Translations under genes and position numbers: made by a program
DNA from: Rhodovarius lipocyclicus
GTDB lineage: Bacteria > Pseudomonadota > Alphaproteobacteria > Acetobacterales > Acetobacteraceae
Reading direction: 5' to 3'
DNA length: 64,000 nt
Assembly: GCF_009900765.1 (NCBI RefSeq)
Contig: NZ_JAAABL010000003.1
Location: forward strand, 186,001-250,000
Part shown: one piece after another, positions 38,269 through 48,000 of the stretch
How the letters are laid out: each line of letters opens with the position of its first letter
How positions within the stretch are numbered: position 1 is the first letter of the stretch
Notes under the pieces: model-generated
Database searches by the model: none
The model's input: only the letters and a program-made list of their open reading frames with translations
What the model was told of the DNA's origin: nothing

Positions 38269-39462
38269 TCAGCCGAAAGCGTTCAGGCCGGTCTGCGCCC
38301 GGCCCAGGATCAGGGCGTGCACGTCGTGCGTGCCCTCATAGGTGTTCACCGTCTCCAGGTTCACCATGTGACGGATCACGTGATACTCGTCCACGATGCC
38401 GTTGCCGCCGTGCATGTCGCGCGCCATGCGGGCGATATCCAGCGACTTGCCGCAATTGTTGCGCTTCACCAGGGAGATCATCTCCGGCGCCACCTTGCCC
38501 TCATCGAACAGGCGGCCGACGCGCAGCACGGCCTGCAGGCCGAGGGTGATCTCGGTCTGCATGTCGGCCAGCTTCTTCTGGATCAGCTGGGTCTGGGCCA
38601 GCGGCTTGCCGAACATCTTGCGGTTCAGGGTGTAGTCGCGGGCGCGGTGCCAGCAATCCTCGGCCGCACCCAGCGCGCCCCAGGCGATGCCGTAGCGCGC
38701 GCGGTTGAGGCAGGAGAAGGGGCCGGCGAGCGACTTCACGCCCGGCAGCTTGTTCTCCTCCGGCACGAAGACCTCATCCATCATGATCATGCCGGTGACG
38801 GAGGCGCGCAGGCTGAACTTGCCCTCGATCTTGGGGAAGGTCAGGCCCTTCATGCCGCGCTCCAGCAGGAAGCCGCGCAGGATGCCCTCATCGTCCTTCG
38901 CCCACACCACGGCCACATCGGCGATGGGGGAGTTGGTGATCCAGGTCTTGGAGCCGGAGACCAGGTAGCCGCCATCCACCTTCTTCGCGCGGGTGCGCAT
39001 GGAGTTGGGGTCGGAACCGGCATCGGGCTCGGTCAGGCCGAAGCAGCCCACCCATTCGCCGGTGCGCAGCTTGGGCAGGAACTTTTCCTTCTGCGCCTCG
39101 GAGCCGAAGGCGTAGATCGGATACATCACCAGCGAGGACTGCACGCTGAACGCGGAGCGATAGCCGCTATCCACGCGCTCGACCTCACGCGCCATCAGGC
39201 CGTAGGAGACATAGCCCACGCCGGCGCAGCCGTAGCCTTCCAGCGTGGCGCCCAGGAAGCCCTGCTCGCCGAACTCGTTCATGATCTCGCGGTGGAAGTG
39301 CTCTTTGCGGAAGGCTTCCTGCACGCGGGGCTGCAGCCGGTCCTGGCAGAAGGCGCGGGCGGCGTCGCGGATCAGGCGCTCATCTTCCGTCAGCTGCTCT
39401 TCCAGCAGCAGGGCATCATCCCACTGGAAATTCGGGCGCGCGACGGGATGGATGGCGTTCAT
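38269..39462 (-). CDS. gcdH: Glutaryl-CoA dehydrogenase (acyl-CoA dehydrogenase family)
   Basis: A 397-aa FAD enzyme that converts glutaryl-CoA to crotonyl-CoA in lysine and tryptophan breakdown. The glutaryl-CoA dehydrogenase marks are [12 protein letters not shown], the arginine-rich [15 protein letters not shown] and the catalytic glutamate in [15 protein letters not shown]. The ATG at 39462 follows GAGGA; the 52-residue upstream extension is not conserved-looking. It heads a unit with DUF2721 and the RNA methyltransferase. A 14-bp palindrome lies 50 bases upstream. Confidence 0.93.
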   Translation of the reverse strand: MNAIHPVARPNFQWDDALLLEEQLTEDERLIRDAARAFCQDRLQPRVQEAFRKEHFHREIMNEFGEQGFLGATLEGYGCAGVGYVSYGLMAREVERVDSGYRSAFSVQSSLVMYPIYAFGSEAQKEKFLPKLRTGEWVGCFGLTEPDAGSDPNSMRTRAKKVDGGYLVSGSKTWITNSPIADVAVVWAKDDEGILRGFLLERGMKGLTFPKIEGKFSLRASVTGMIMMDEVFVPEENKLPGVKSLAGPFSCLNRARYGIAWGALGAAEDCWHRARDYTLNRKMFGKPLAQTQLIQKKLADMQTEITLGLQAVLRVGRLFDEGKVAPEMISLVKRNNCGKSLDIARMARDMHGGNGIVDEYHVIRHMVNLETVNTYEGTHDVHALILGRAQTGLNAFG

Positions 39463-39508
39463 GGCTGTGTCCTCACGATAGGCCAGGTTTATGCTGGGCG
39501 TCTTTATG

Positions 39509-39530
39509 GCGCCCATGCGCATGGGGGCGC
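39509..39530. promoter_or_regulatory. Palindrome upstream of gcdH
   Basis: CCCATGCGCATGGG (39512-39525) is a perfect 14-bp palindrome, flanked by GCG and GCGC arms that allow an alternative 6-bp stem. It lies 47-68 bases upstream of the gcdH start and downstream of the helicase terminator hairpin, the expected place for a gcdH operator. No cognate regulator is evident in the window. Confidence 0.35.
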
Positions 39531-39535
39531 AATGT

Positions 39536-39558
39536 GCGGCGGGGTGGAACCCCGCCGC
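39536..39558 (-). terminator. Hairpin terminator of the DEAD-box helicase gene
   Basis: GCGGCGGGG (39536-39544) pairs perfectly with CCCCGCCGC (39550-39558) around a 5-base loop. It lies 11 bases past the helicase stop on the minus strand. No U-run follows. Confidence 0.6.
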
Positions 39559-39568
39559 AAGTGCGCGA

Positions 39569-41773
39569 TCAGTCGGCCGGGGTTTCGGCGGCCTTGGGCT
39601 TGCGCGGGGCGCGCACACGCTTGGGCTTGGCGGGCGCGTCCTCGGCCGTGGCGGCCTCGGCGACCACTTCCGCCACGGGGGCGGGGGCTTCCTCGGCGGC
39701 GGCCTTGGGCTTGCGGGGCGCGCGCACGCGCTTCGGCTTGGCCGGGGCTTCCTCGGCGGGGGCGGGGGCCGGTTCGGCCACCACTTCGGCGACAGCTTCC
39801 ACCGCGGGGGCTTCCACCACCGCGGGGGGCTCGGCCACCTGGATCGCGATCACCTTGGGCTCAGGTGCCTTGGCCACCACCGGCTCGACCACCGCGACGA
39901 CGGGGGCCTCGACCACAGGGGCTTCCGGGGCCTTGGCCTCGACCACAGAGACCTCGACCACGGGGGCCTCGGCACGCGGCGGTTGGGCGGCACGCGGAGC
40001 GCGACGCAGTTCCTCACGCTTGATGCCCAGGAACATGAAGGCCGGGATGCTGTCCCCGAAACCGCGCACCGGCGGGCCCAGGTCATCGTCACGGCGGCGG
40101 CGGTCGTCACGCGGACGGTCCTCGCGGGGGCGATCCTCGCGGCGGGGCCGCTCGTCACGGGCGAAACGCTCCTCACGGGGGCGTTCCTCGGCGCGCGGGC
40201 GCTCCTCGCGGGGCTCACGCGGCCGGTCCTCACGCGGGCGATCCTCGCGGGCACGGTCCTCACGGGCACGGTCCTCACGGCGGGGGCGGTCCTCGCGGCG
40301 GGGCTTGTCCTCACGCGGCTTTTCCTCGCGGGGGGCTTCCTCACGGGGGCGGTCGCGCTCGCGGCCACGGCCATCGCGGTCACGGCCGCCGTCGCGCCCG
40401 CCACGCCCACGGCCCGCATCGCGGCCCGCGTCACGCCCGCCGCGCCCACGGCCCTTGCGGGTCGCGGCCTCGGCCAGTTCCTCGTCGCTCACGGGGTCCA
40501 GCCCCGCGATCTCGATGCGGGGGATCGGCTTGCCCGTCAGCTTCTCGATGGCCGCGACGTAGCGCACGTCATCCGGCTCGGCCAGCGTATAGGCCACGCC
40601 CGTCAGGCCCGCGCGGCCGGTGCGGCCGATACGGTGGACGTAATCCTCGCTGTGGATCGGCACGTCGAAGTTGAACACGGCGGCCAGGCCGCCGATGTCG
40701 ATGCCGCGCGCGGCCACGTCGCTGCACACCAGGTATTGCAGGTCGCCCGCCTTGAAGGCGGCCAGGGTCGAGAAGCGCACCGACTGGTCCAGGTCGCCAT
40801 GCAGGGCGCCGACCTTGAAGCCGTGCTTCTTCATCGACTTGTACAGGATGTCGACATCGACCTTGCGGTTGCAGAAGATCAGCGCGTTCTGCACATCCAT
40901 GGTCCGCAGCAGGCGGCGCAGCGCCTCGCGCTTGTCCTGGTGCTGCACATAGGCCAGCCCCGCCGTGATCGTCGTCGCCACCGAGGCGGGGGCCGAGACC
41001 GAGATCTGCTTCGGGTTGGACAGGAAGGCATCGGCCAGCTTGCGGATCTCGGGCGCCATGGTGGCGCTGAAGAACAGCGTCTGGCGCATGGGCGGCAGCA
41101 TCGAGACGATGCGCTCCACATCCGGGATGAAGCCCATGTCCAGCATGCGGTCGGCTTCGTCGATCACCAGCAGCTTGCAATCCGCCAGCAGGATGCGCCC
41201 GCGGTCGAACAGGTCCAGCAACCGGCCCGGGGTGGCGATCAGCACGTCCACGCCCGATTCCAGCGCCGCCTTCTGCTCGTCCATGCTCTCGCCGCCGATC
41301 AGCAGCGCATGGTGCAGCGACAGGTACTTGCCGTACTTCACGAAATTCTCGGCCACCTGCAGGGCCAGTTCGCGCGTCGGCTCCAGGATCAGGCTGCGCG
41401 GCATCCGGGCCTTGGCCCGGGAGCCGGACAGGATCTCCATCATCGGCAGGGTGAAGCTGGCGGTCTTGCCGGTGCCGGTCTGGGCGCAGCCCAGAACGTC
41501 ACGGCCCATCAGCACATAGGGAATGGCCTGGGCCTGGATCGGCGTGGGGTGGATATACCCCGCATCGGTGATGCCCCGCAGCAGCGTCTCGGACAGGCCA
41601 AGATCCGTGAAGAGGGGCTTCGCCTCCTCCGGAACCGGTTCAGGCGCGGCCTCAGCCGTCGTCTCCGGGGCAGCCTCGGCTGCCTCCATGGGGGAAGCCA
41701 CGGCGATCGCGGCTTCGGTCTCGGCTTGTGTGTCCACGGTGGACGCTGCCTCGTGGGCTATGTCTTGGCTCAA
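39569..41773 (-). CDS. DEAD-box RNA helicase with long low-complexity C-terminal tail
   Basis: A 734-aa ATP-dependent RNA helicase. An acidic, Ala/Glu/Pro-rich leader (1-50) is followed by the Q motif, motif [10 protein letters not shown] (97-105), [13 protein letters not shown], the SAT motif FFSATMA and motif [12 protein letters not shown]. From about residue 425 the tail is R/G- then R/E/D/P-rich, then Ala/Val/Pro-rich, ending in two copies of [13 protein letters not shown]. The core is RhlE-like. The start is uncertain: TTG at 41773 has a weak AAGATGAG before it, and GTG at 41791 is the alternative. The longer frame to 42478 overlaps the hydrolase gene and is rejected. Confidence 0.9.
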   Translation of the reverse strand: MSQDIAHEAASTVDTQAETEAAIAVASPMEAAEAAPETTAEAAPEPVPEEAKPLFTDLGLSETLLRGITDAGYIHPTPIQAQAIPYVLMGRDVLGCAQTGTGKTASFTLPMMEILSGSRAKARMPRSLILEPTRELALQVAENFVKYGKYLSLHHALLIGGESMDEQKAALESGVDVLIATPGRLLDLFDRGRILLADCKLLVIDEADRMLDMGFIPDVERIVSMLPPMRQTLFFSATMAPEIRKLADAFLSNPKQISVSAPASVATTITAGLAYVQHQDKREALRRLLRTMDVQNALIFCNRKVDVDILYKSMKKHGFKVGALHGDLDQSVRFSTLAAFKAGDLQYLVCSDVAARGIDIGGLAAVFNFDVPIHSEDYVHRIGRTGRAGLTGVAYTLAEPDDVRYVAAIEKLTGKPIPRIEIAGLDPVSDEELAEAATRKGRGRGGRDAGRDAGRGRGGRDGGRDRDGRGRERDRPREEAPREEKPREDKPRREDRPRREDRAREDRAREDRPREDRPREPREERPRAEERPREERFARDERPRREDRPREDRPRDDRRRRDDDLGPPVRGFGDSIPAFMFLGIKREELRRAPRAAQPPRAEAPVVEVSVVEAKAPEAPVVEAPVVAVVEPVVAKAPEPKVIAIQVAEPPAVVEAPAVEAVAEVVAEPAPAPAEEAPAKPKRVRAPRKPKAAAEEAPAPVAEVVAEAATAEDAPAKPKRVRAPRKPKAAETPAD
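39591..39756 (-). repeat. Duplicated basic motif at the helicase C-terminus
   Basis: Two in-frame copies of a stretch of about 55 bases (39591-39645 and 39702-39756, offset 111 bases) each encode [16 protein letters not shown]. The two copies are nearly identical in DNA as well as protein, which suggests recent duplication or gene conversion inside the tail. Confidence 0.7.
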
Positions 41774-42007
41774 TGCAAACTCATCTTGCACAGGTGGGGA
41801 AACCACCAAGGGAATGACTGCCAACTGCCACGCGACGGAGCGGCCGGAACGGGCTGCCAGGCCATGCGTCTCGGGGGCATGGGCAGGGCGGCCTCGGGCG
41901 GGCCAGGCGCGGCTGGGGCAGGCCTTCCCGCCCCGCGACGCCCGCCATATGCGCTTAAGTGCCCGCTTCCGCAAGCAGAAGCTCTTGCCGCATGCCGCGT
42001 GTTGCGC

Positions 42008-42730
42008 ATGACTGCCGCGATCATGACCATAAAACTGCTGCTTCTGCCCGGCCTGCTGTGCGATGCGCGGCTGTGGCGGGATATCCTGCCCCTGCTGCCG
42101 ATGGCCGAACCGCTGGTGGCGGACCTGACCCTGGATGACGATCTGGGCGCGATCGCAGCCCGCGCCCTGGCCGCCGCCGATTCCGCCTGGGGCCCTGGCG
42201 CGCGCTTCGCGGTCGCGGGGCTTTCCATGGGCGGCTATGCGGCCTTCGCGCTGTGGCGGGCGGCCGCGCACCGCGTTTCGCACCTGGCCCTGCTGGACAC
42301 CACCGCCCGCCCGGATACCGAAGAACAGAGCCGCAAGCGCCGCGCGCTGATGACGCTGTCGGAACAGGGGCAGTTCCGGGGCGTGACGCCCCGGCTGCTG
42401 CCGCAGCTGCTGCATGCCAGCCGCATCAGCAGCCCCCTGGCGCAGGATGTGATGGAGATGGCGGACCGGGTGGGCCATGCGGCCTTCCTACGCCAGCAGC
42501 GCGCGATCATGGGCCGCCCCGATTCGCGGCCCGGCCTGCCCGGCATCACCGTGCCCACCCTGGTGGGGGTGGGAGAGGCCGATGTGCTGACCCCCCCGAA
42601 GCTGGCCGACGAAATGGCCGCCGCCATCCCCGGGGCGGTGCTGCACCACTTCCCCGGCTGCGGCCACCTGCCCACCATGGAGGAACCGGCCCTGGTGGCC
42701 GGGGCCATGGCGGCGTGGCTGGCGCGCTAG
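42008..42730 (+). CDS. Alpha/beta hydrolase
   Basis: A 240-aa alpha/beta-hydrolase-fold enzyme. The nucleophile is S73 in GLSMGG, the acid is in VGEADVLTP and the catalytic histidine in GCGHLPTMEEP. The ATG at 42008 or the ATG at 42023 may be the start; no signal peptide is seen. A 234-base gap separates it from the divergent helicase gene. The substrate is unknown; esterases and C-C hydrolases share this layout. Confidence 0.85.
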   Translation: MTAAIMTIKLLLLPGLLCDARLWRDILPLLPMAEPLVADLTLDDDLGAIAARALAAADSAWGPGARFAVAGLSMGGYAAFALWRAAAHRVSHLALLDTTARPDTEEQSRKRRALMTLSEQGQFRGVTPRLLPQLLHASRISSPLAQDVMEMADRVGHAAFLRQQRAIMGRPDSRPGLPGITVPTLVGVGEADVLTPPKLADEMAAAIPGAVLHHFPGCGHLPTMEEPALVAGAMAAWLAR

Positions 42731-42735
42731 GCGCC

Positions 42736-43203
42736 TTACTTCACCACATACAGGTCGTATTGCGGGCCGGTCGGCGGGCGCTGGCCGATGCCCACCACCA
42801 CCACGCGGTTCAGCCAGGCCAGCGAGGGCTCCGCCGTTTCGAAGCGCGCGGTCACGCGGAAGTAGTACTGGTCCACAGGCACGGCCTCGCCACGGCCCAG
42901 CGCCGCCAGAACCTCCGGCGGGCCGGCGCGGAAGCCGTTGTATTGCAGAAAGAGGTGCGCGCCGCTTTCCGTGCGCAGCGTCAGCTTCACGTCGATATGG
43001 GTGGTGCCGTCGGGCTCGATGCGCAGCCAGTCGGCGCTGGCACCCGCCACCACCTCGGCATTCAGGCCGGGGCCGGTGGCCGTGCCGCCGATCACGGGCA
43101 CGATGCGCAGGTCGTGCTTGCCGGCATCGCCGACCGGGGCGGGGGCGCCCACCTTCAGTGCCAGGGTGCACAGGAACTCGGTGTTGACGGGCAGAGGCGC
43201 CAT
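42736..43203 (-). CDS. DUF3237 family protein, under the TetR divergent region
   Basis: A 155-aa beta-barrel-type protein of the DUF3237 family, recognised from GTATGPGLNAEVVAGASADW and the LFLQYNGFR and YYFRVTARFET strands. The ATG at 43203 follows AAGGAAA. It is divergent from the TetR gene with the first TetR operator in the 109-base gap, so it is probably under the same control as the RND pump. The function of the family is unknown; binding of a small lipophilic compound is a reasonable guess. Confidence 0.8.
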   Translation of the reverse strand: MAPLPVNTEFLCTLALKVGAPAPVGDAGKHDLRIVPVIGGTATGPGLNAEVVAGASADWLRIEPDGTTHIDVKLTLRTESGAHLFLQYNGFRAGPPEVLAALGRGEAVPVDQYYFRVTARFETAEPSLAWLNRVVVVGIGQRPPTGPQYDLYVVK

Positions 43204-43284
43204 GATCGTTTCCTTGTTATAAGGGTTGCGCAGCGTGCCGGGCCGTTTCGCGCTGGACAAGCCATCGCAGGACACATAGATAAC

Positions 43285-43306
43285 TGATGATTTTTGAAAT
43301 TCATCA
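43285..43306. promoter_or_regulatory. TetR operator 1 (divergent DUF3237 / TetR region)
   Basis: A 22-bp inverted repeat: TGATGA (43285-43290) and TCATCA (43301-43306) are perfect arms, with TTT and AAA also paired inside. It ends 6 bases before the TetR ATG. It matches the reverse complement of the site at 43937-43958 at 19 of 22 positions. Confidence 0.75.
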
Positions 43307-43312
43307 CAAGCC

Positions 43313-43921
43313 ATGACCACCGCAGCCGACGCCACCCGCGCCCGCATCGCCGACACGGCCGAGGCCCTGTTCCGCAGCATGGGCTATCAGAAGACCGCGG
43401 TGGCCGACATCGCGCGCGAACTGGGCATGTCCCCGGCCAATATCTACCGGTTTTTCCCTTCGAAAAGCGCGATCAACGAGGCGATCTGCGCCCGGCTTCT
43501 GAGCAATATCGCCACCCGGGTGGAGGAGATCGCGGCCGGCCCCGGCAGCGCCGAAGCCCGGCTGCGCCAGTTGATGCAGGCGCTGCTGGCCTCCTGCCTC
43601 GACGTGTTCTTCACCGAAAAGCGCATGCACGACATGGTTTCGGCCGCGATGGAGGAGCATTGGGCCTCCATCACCCTGTTCCTGGACCGGCTGATCGCCG
43701 CCCTGCGGCGCTGCGTGGCGGATGGCATGGCCAGCGGCGAGTTCGCCCCGGGCGACGCGGACCAGGCGGCGATGATCCTGAAACTCTGCACGCTGGCCTG
43801 GTATCATCCTCAACTCATTGAGGATTGCCTGAACATGCCGGGCGAACGCCAGGATATGGCGGCAGGGCTGGAAGGCGCCTTGTCGCTGCTGATCGCGGGG
43901 CTGAAGCGCGGCTCCCGCTGA
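43313..43921 (+). CDS. TetR-family repressor of the RND pump
   Basis: A 202-aa TetR regulator with an N-terminal helix-turn-helix (about 28-50; TAVADIARELGMSPANIYRF) and a ligand-binding helical C-terminal domain. Its gene lies between two near-identical 22-bp operators, one in front of itself and the divergent DUF3237 gene and one in front of the RND adaptor gene. It should repress all three units until a pump substrate binds. The start ATG at 43313 matches the family N-terminus. Confidence 0.92.
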   Translation: MTTAADATRARIADTAEALFRSMGYQKTAVADIARELGMSPANIYRFFPSKSAINEAICARLLSNIATRVEEIAAGPGSAEARLRQLMQALLASCLDVFFTEKRMHDMVSAAMEEHWASITLFLDRLIAALRRCVADGMASGEFAPGDADQAAMILKLCTLAWYHPQLIEDCLNMPGERQDMAAGLEGALSLLIAGLKRGSR

Positions 43922-43936
43922 CCTTTCAGTAACGAC

Positions 43937-43958
43937 TGTTGATTTTCAAAAATCGTCA
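43937..43958. promoter_or_regulatory. TetR operator 2 (RND pump promoter)
   Basis: A 22-bp inverted repeat, TGTTGATTTTC (43937-43947) and AAAAATCGTCA (43948-43958), nearly identical in reverse complement to operator 1 (19 of 22). It lies 33 bases before the RND adaptor start and covers a candidate -35 box TTGATT (43939-43944). The 17-base spacer leads to a weak -10 (CATACA, 43962-43967). Confidence 0.75.
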
Positions 43959-43991
43959 GGCCATACAGGCGGCGCAGCCAGGACGGATTCC

Positions 43992-45077
43992 ATGCGCCCC
44001 ATCGCCACCCTCTCGCTTCTTCTGCTGTTGGCCGCCTGCAAGGCCGACCAGGCGGCGGAGGCCCCGCACCAGGAACCACCCACCCCCGTCCAGCTGACCG
44101 AATACCGCCCGGCCCCCACCGAGCGCCCGGCGAACCTGACCGGCGTGATCCGCGCCCGGCGGGAGGCCGATCTGGGCTTCCGCGCCGGCGGGCGCATCGC
44201 CGAGCGCCTGGTGAACCTGGGTGAGCGCGTGCGGGAGGGCGATGTGCTGGCCCGCCTCGATGCCCGCGACCTCGACCTGTCCCTGCGCGCGGCCGAGGCC
44301 GATCTGGCCGCCGCCGAGGCGCAATCCGTCCAGGCCGCCAATGATGCCACGCGCTCCGCGCAGCTGCTGGCGGCGGGGCATGTGGCGCCCGCCTTCAACG
44401 ACCAGCGCGTGGCCGCCGCCCGGGCGGCGCGTGAACGGGTGGCGAGCGCCGCCGCCAACCGCAACCTGGCCCGCAACCGCCTCTCCTACGCCACGCTGGT
44501 CGCACCCGCCGATGGTGTCGTCACCGCCATCCTGGCCGAATCCGGCCAGGTGGTGGCCGAGGGCACGCCCGTGATGCGCCTGGCCAACCCGGCCGAGCGC
44601 GAGATCCTGGTCCAGGTGCCCGAAACCCTGACCGAACGCCTGACCGACCCCAGCGCCTCCGCCAGTTTCTGGGCCCGGCGCGACGACCGGCTGCCGGTCG
44701 CCCTGCGAGAACTGGCCGCCCAGGCGGAACCCGGCCTGCGCACCTATGCCGCGCGCTTCTCCATCCCCAACGCGCCGGACTGGGCGCAGCTGGGCATGAC
44801 CGCCACCGTGCACCTGCCCGCGCGCGGCGGCATGGCGGCGCGCATCCCGCTCTCGGCGCTGCATGACCGGGGGCAGGGGCCCATGGTCTGGGCGCTGGAG
44901 GGCAGAGACCGCGTGCGCGCCGTGCCCGTCACCGTCCTCACCCTGGCCGAGACCACCGCCACCGTCACCGCCGACCTGCCGGGCGGCGCGCGCATCATCG
45001 CCATGGGCCCACAGCTGCTCGGCCCCGAAAGCCGGGTGCGCCCGGTGGACCAGCGCCTGGCGGGCACGCTGCGCTGA
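43992..45077 (+). CDS. RND efflux periplasmic adaptor lipoprotein (membrane fusion protein)
   Basis: A 361-aa adaptor that bridges the inner-membrane RND pump and an outer-membrane channel. The lipobox LLAAC gives C16 as the lipidated residue. The biotinyl-lipoyl-like halves (FRAGGRIAERLVNLGERVREGDVLARLD and ATLVAPADGVVTAILAESGQ, each read in parts) flank a helical hairpin at about 92-150. It overlaps the pump gene by one base and sits behind TetR operator 2. No outer-membrane factor gene is in the window. Confidence 0.92.
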   Translation: MRPIATLSLLLLLAACKADQAAEAPHQEPPTPVQLTEYRPAPTERPANLTGVIRARREADLGFRAGGRIAERLVNLGERVREGDVLARLDARDLDLSLRAAEADLAAAEAQSVQAANDATRSAQLLAAGHVAPAFNDQRVAAARAARERVASAAANRNLARNRLSYATLVAPADGVVTAILAESGQVVAEGTPVMRLANPAEREILVQVPETLTERLTDPSASASFWARRDDRLPVALRELAAQAEPGLRTYAARFSIPNAPDWAQLGMTATVHLPARGGMAARIPLSALHDRGQGPMVWALEGRDRVRAVPVTVLTLAETTATVTADLPGGARIIAMGPQLLGPESRVRPVDQRLAGTLR

Positions 45078-48000
45078 TGCACACGCGGATCAATCCTTCG
45101 GAGTGGGCGATCCGCAACGGCGCGCTCACCCTGTTCGCCATGATCCTGGTGCTGGCCATGGGCTTCATGGCCTGGAACCGGCTGGGCCGGGCCGAGGACC
45201 CGGGCTTCACCATCAAGGTGATGGTGATCCAGGCGCAATGGCCCGGCGCCAGCGCCGCCGAGGTGCAGGACCAGGTGCTGGACCGCATCGAGGGCCGCTT
45301 GCAGGACCTCGCCTTCATCGACACGCTGCAGAGCTTCTCGCGCCCCGGCGTGGGCACCATCACGCTGACGCTGCGCGACGACACGCCGGCGCGGCTGGTG
45401 GCCGATTTGTGGTACCAGGTGCGCAAGAAGGTGGGCGACATGCGCGCCCAACTGCCCAGCGGCGTCATCGGCCCCTTCTTCAACGACGAATATTCCGACG
45501 TCTATTCCGCTGTCATCGCGCTGACGGGTGCGGACAACGCCGAGCTGGCGCGCCAGGGTGAGCGCCTGCGCATCCGCCTGCGCCGCATCCCCGGCGTGGA
45601 GAAGGTGGTGCTGGACGGCGAGCAGCCCCAGCGCGTGCATGTGGAGGTCAGCCACGCGCGCCTGGCCACGCTGGGTATCGCGCCCGACGTGATCATCACC
45701 GCCCTGCAACGGCACAACCCCGTCACCCCGGGCGGCACGGTGGAAACCGGCTCCACCCGCATCAACCTGCGCCTGCCCGATGGGCTGGACGGGATCGAGA
45801 GCGTGGGCGCCACCCCCATCCCGCTCGATGGCCGCACCATCCGCCTGGCCGACATCGCCACCATCACCCGCGGCGTGGCCGACCCGCCGAGCACCGCCAT
45901 CCGCTTCCGGCGGGATGGGGCGGTGCTGCTCTCGGTGGTGAAGGAGCGCGGCGTGGACGTGCTGCGCCTGGGTGCCGCGCTGGAGGCGGAGCTGGACCGG
46001 ATCCGCCGCGAATTGCCGGCGGGGCTGGCGCTCAGCCTCGTCTCCGACCAGCCGCACATCGTGCGGGAGAGCGTGAACGAGTTCCTGGTAAAACTGGGCG
46101 CGGCGCTGGGCGTGGTGCTGGTGATCAGCTTCCTGTCGCTGGGCTTCCGGCCGGGGATCATCGTGGCGCTGTCGGTGCCGCTGACCCTCTCGCTCGTCTT
46201 CGCCTTCATGCTGTGGCGGGGGACGGAGCTGGAGCGCATCTCCCTCGGCGCGCTGATCCTGGCGCTGGGCTTGCTGGTGGATGACGCGATCATCGCCATC
46301 GAGGCCATGCTGGTGAAGCTGGAACAGGGCTGGGACAAGGTGCGGGCCGCGGGTTTCGCCTGGACCTCCACCGCCGGGCCCATGCTGACCGGCACGCTGA
46401 TGACCGTGGCGGGCTTCATTCCGGTGGGCTTCGCCAATTCCACCTCCGGCGAATACGCGGGCGGCATCTTCTGGGTGGTGGGCGCGGCACTGATCGCCAG
46501 CTGGGTCGTGGCGGTGGTGTTCACCCCCTGGCTGGGCGCGGCCATGCTGCGCGTGGCCCCGCATATCGGGCATGACCCGTATCAGGGCCGGTTCTCCCGC
46601 GTCCTGCGCGCGGCCGTGTCGGCCTGCGTGCGCTTCCGCTGGCTGGTGATGGCGCTGACCGTCGCCCTGCTCGTGGTGGGCTTCGTCGGCATGGGGATGA
46701 CGCGCAAGCAGTTCTTTCCCGTCTCCCAGCGGTTGGAGATCCTGGTGGATGTGGACCTGCGCCAGGGCGCCAGCTTTGGCGCGACCGACGACGTGATCCG
46801 CCGGCTGGAAGCGGCGGTGGCCGATGACCCGGATGTGCGGCACTACACCGCCTATCTGGGCGCCGGCGCGCCGCGCTTCTTCCTGGCGCTGAACCCCGAC
46901 CTGCCCAATGAGGCCTTCGGCAAGCTGATCATCGAGACCCGCGATCTGGCGGCGCGTGAGCGCCTGCGCAGCCGCCTGATCCAGATGGTGCAGGATGGCG
47001 CCTTCACCGAGGCGCGGGTGCGGGTCTCGCGCCTCGATTTCGGCCCGCCGGTCTCCTATCCCGTGCAGTTCCGGTTGATGGGGCCGGATGCGAACGTGCT
47101 GCGGCGGCTGGGCGATGAATGGGTGCATGCCCTGAACACAGTCCCCGGCGCCCGCGCCGCCCAGACGGATTGGAACGAGCGCGCGCCGGCCGTCCGGCTG
47201 GAACTGGACCTGCCGCGCCTGGCGCAGTTGGGCCTGTCGCCGCAGGCGGTGGCCAATTCGCTGGGGGCGCTGATCTCGGGCGTCACGGCCACCCAGATCC
47301 GCGAGGGCAACCGCCAGGTGGATGTGGTGCTGCGCGCCCCGCCCGAGGAACGGATGAGCCTGTCGCAATTGCCGGACCTGACGCTGGCCACGCCGGCGGG
47401 GCCCGTGCCGCTGTCGCAGGTGGCCCGGCTGGTGCCCGCGATGGAGGAGCCCATCCTGTGGCGCCGCAACCGCGAGCCCTTCATCACCATCCGCTCCGAT
47501 ATCCTGCCCGGTTATCAGGCGCCGGACGTGACCAACGCCGCCCTGCCGCTGCTGGCGCCCCTGGTCGCCGCCCTGCCGCCCGGATACCGGATGGAGGTGG
47601 GCGGCGCGCTGGAACAATCGGCCAAGGCCAATGCCAGCCTGTTCGTGCTGTTCCCGGTGATGCTGGCGGTGATGGCCGCGCTGCTGATGCTGCAATTGCG
47701 CCATTTCGGCCGCGCGGCGCTGGTCTTCGCCACGGCACCGCTGGGCATCCCGGGGGCCGCGGCGGCGCTGCTGCTGTTCGATGCCCCCTTCGGCTTCGTG
47801 GCGCTGCTGGGCGTGATCGCACTGGCGGGGATGATCATGCGCAACACGCTGATCCTGGTGGACCAGGTGCAGCAGGACCTGGAAGCCGGGCATGATCTGC
47901 GGGAGGCGATCGTGGAAAGCGCCGTGCGCCGCGCCCGCCCGGTGGTGCTGACGGCACTGGCCGCCATCCTGGCCTTCATCCCGCTGACGCAATCCGCCTT

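Noticed and set aside
36706-40023. Open frame of 1105 codons antisense to the RNA methyltransferase, DUF2721, gcdH and helicase tail
   Set aside because: It crosses four well-supported genes and gives low-complexity protein; no ribosome site or family.
40080-40460. CRISPR-like or tandem DNA repeat
   Set aside because: The short repeated bases encode in-frame R-E-D-R-P units of the helicase tail; there are no conserved repeats with unique spacers.
41774-42478. Long N-terminal extension of the DEAD-box helicase
   Set aside because: It overlaps the divergent alpha/beta hydrolase gene, which has a full catalytic triad; the helicase needs only the region from the GTG at 41791 or TTG at 41773.
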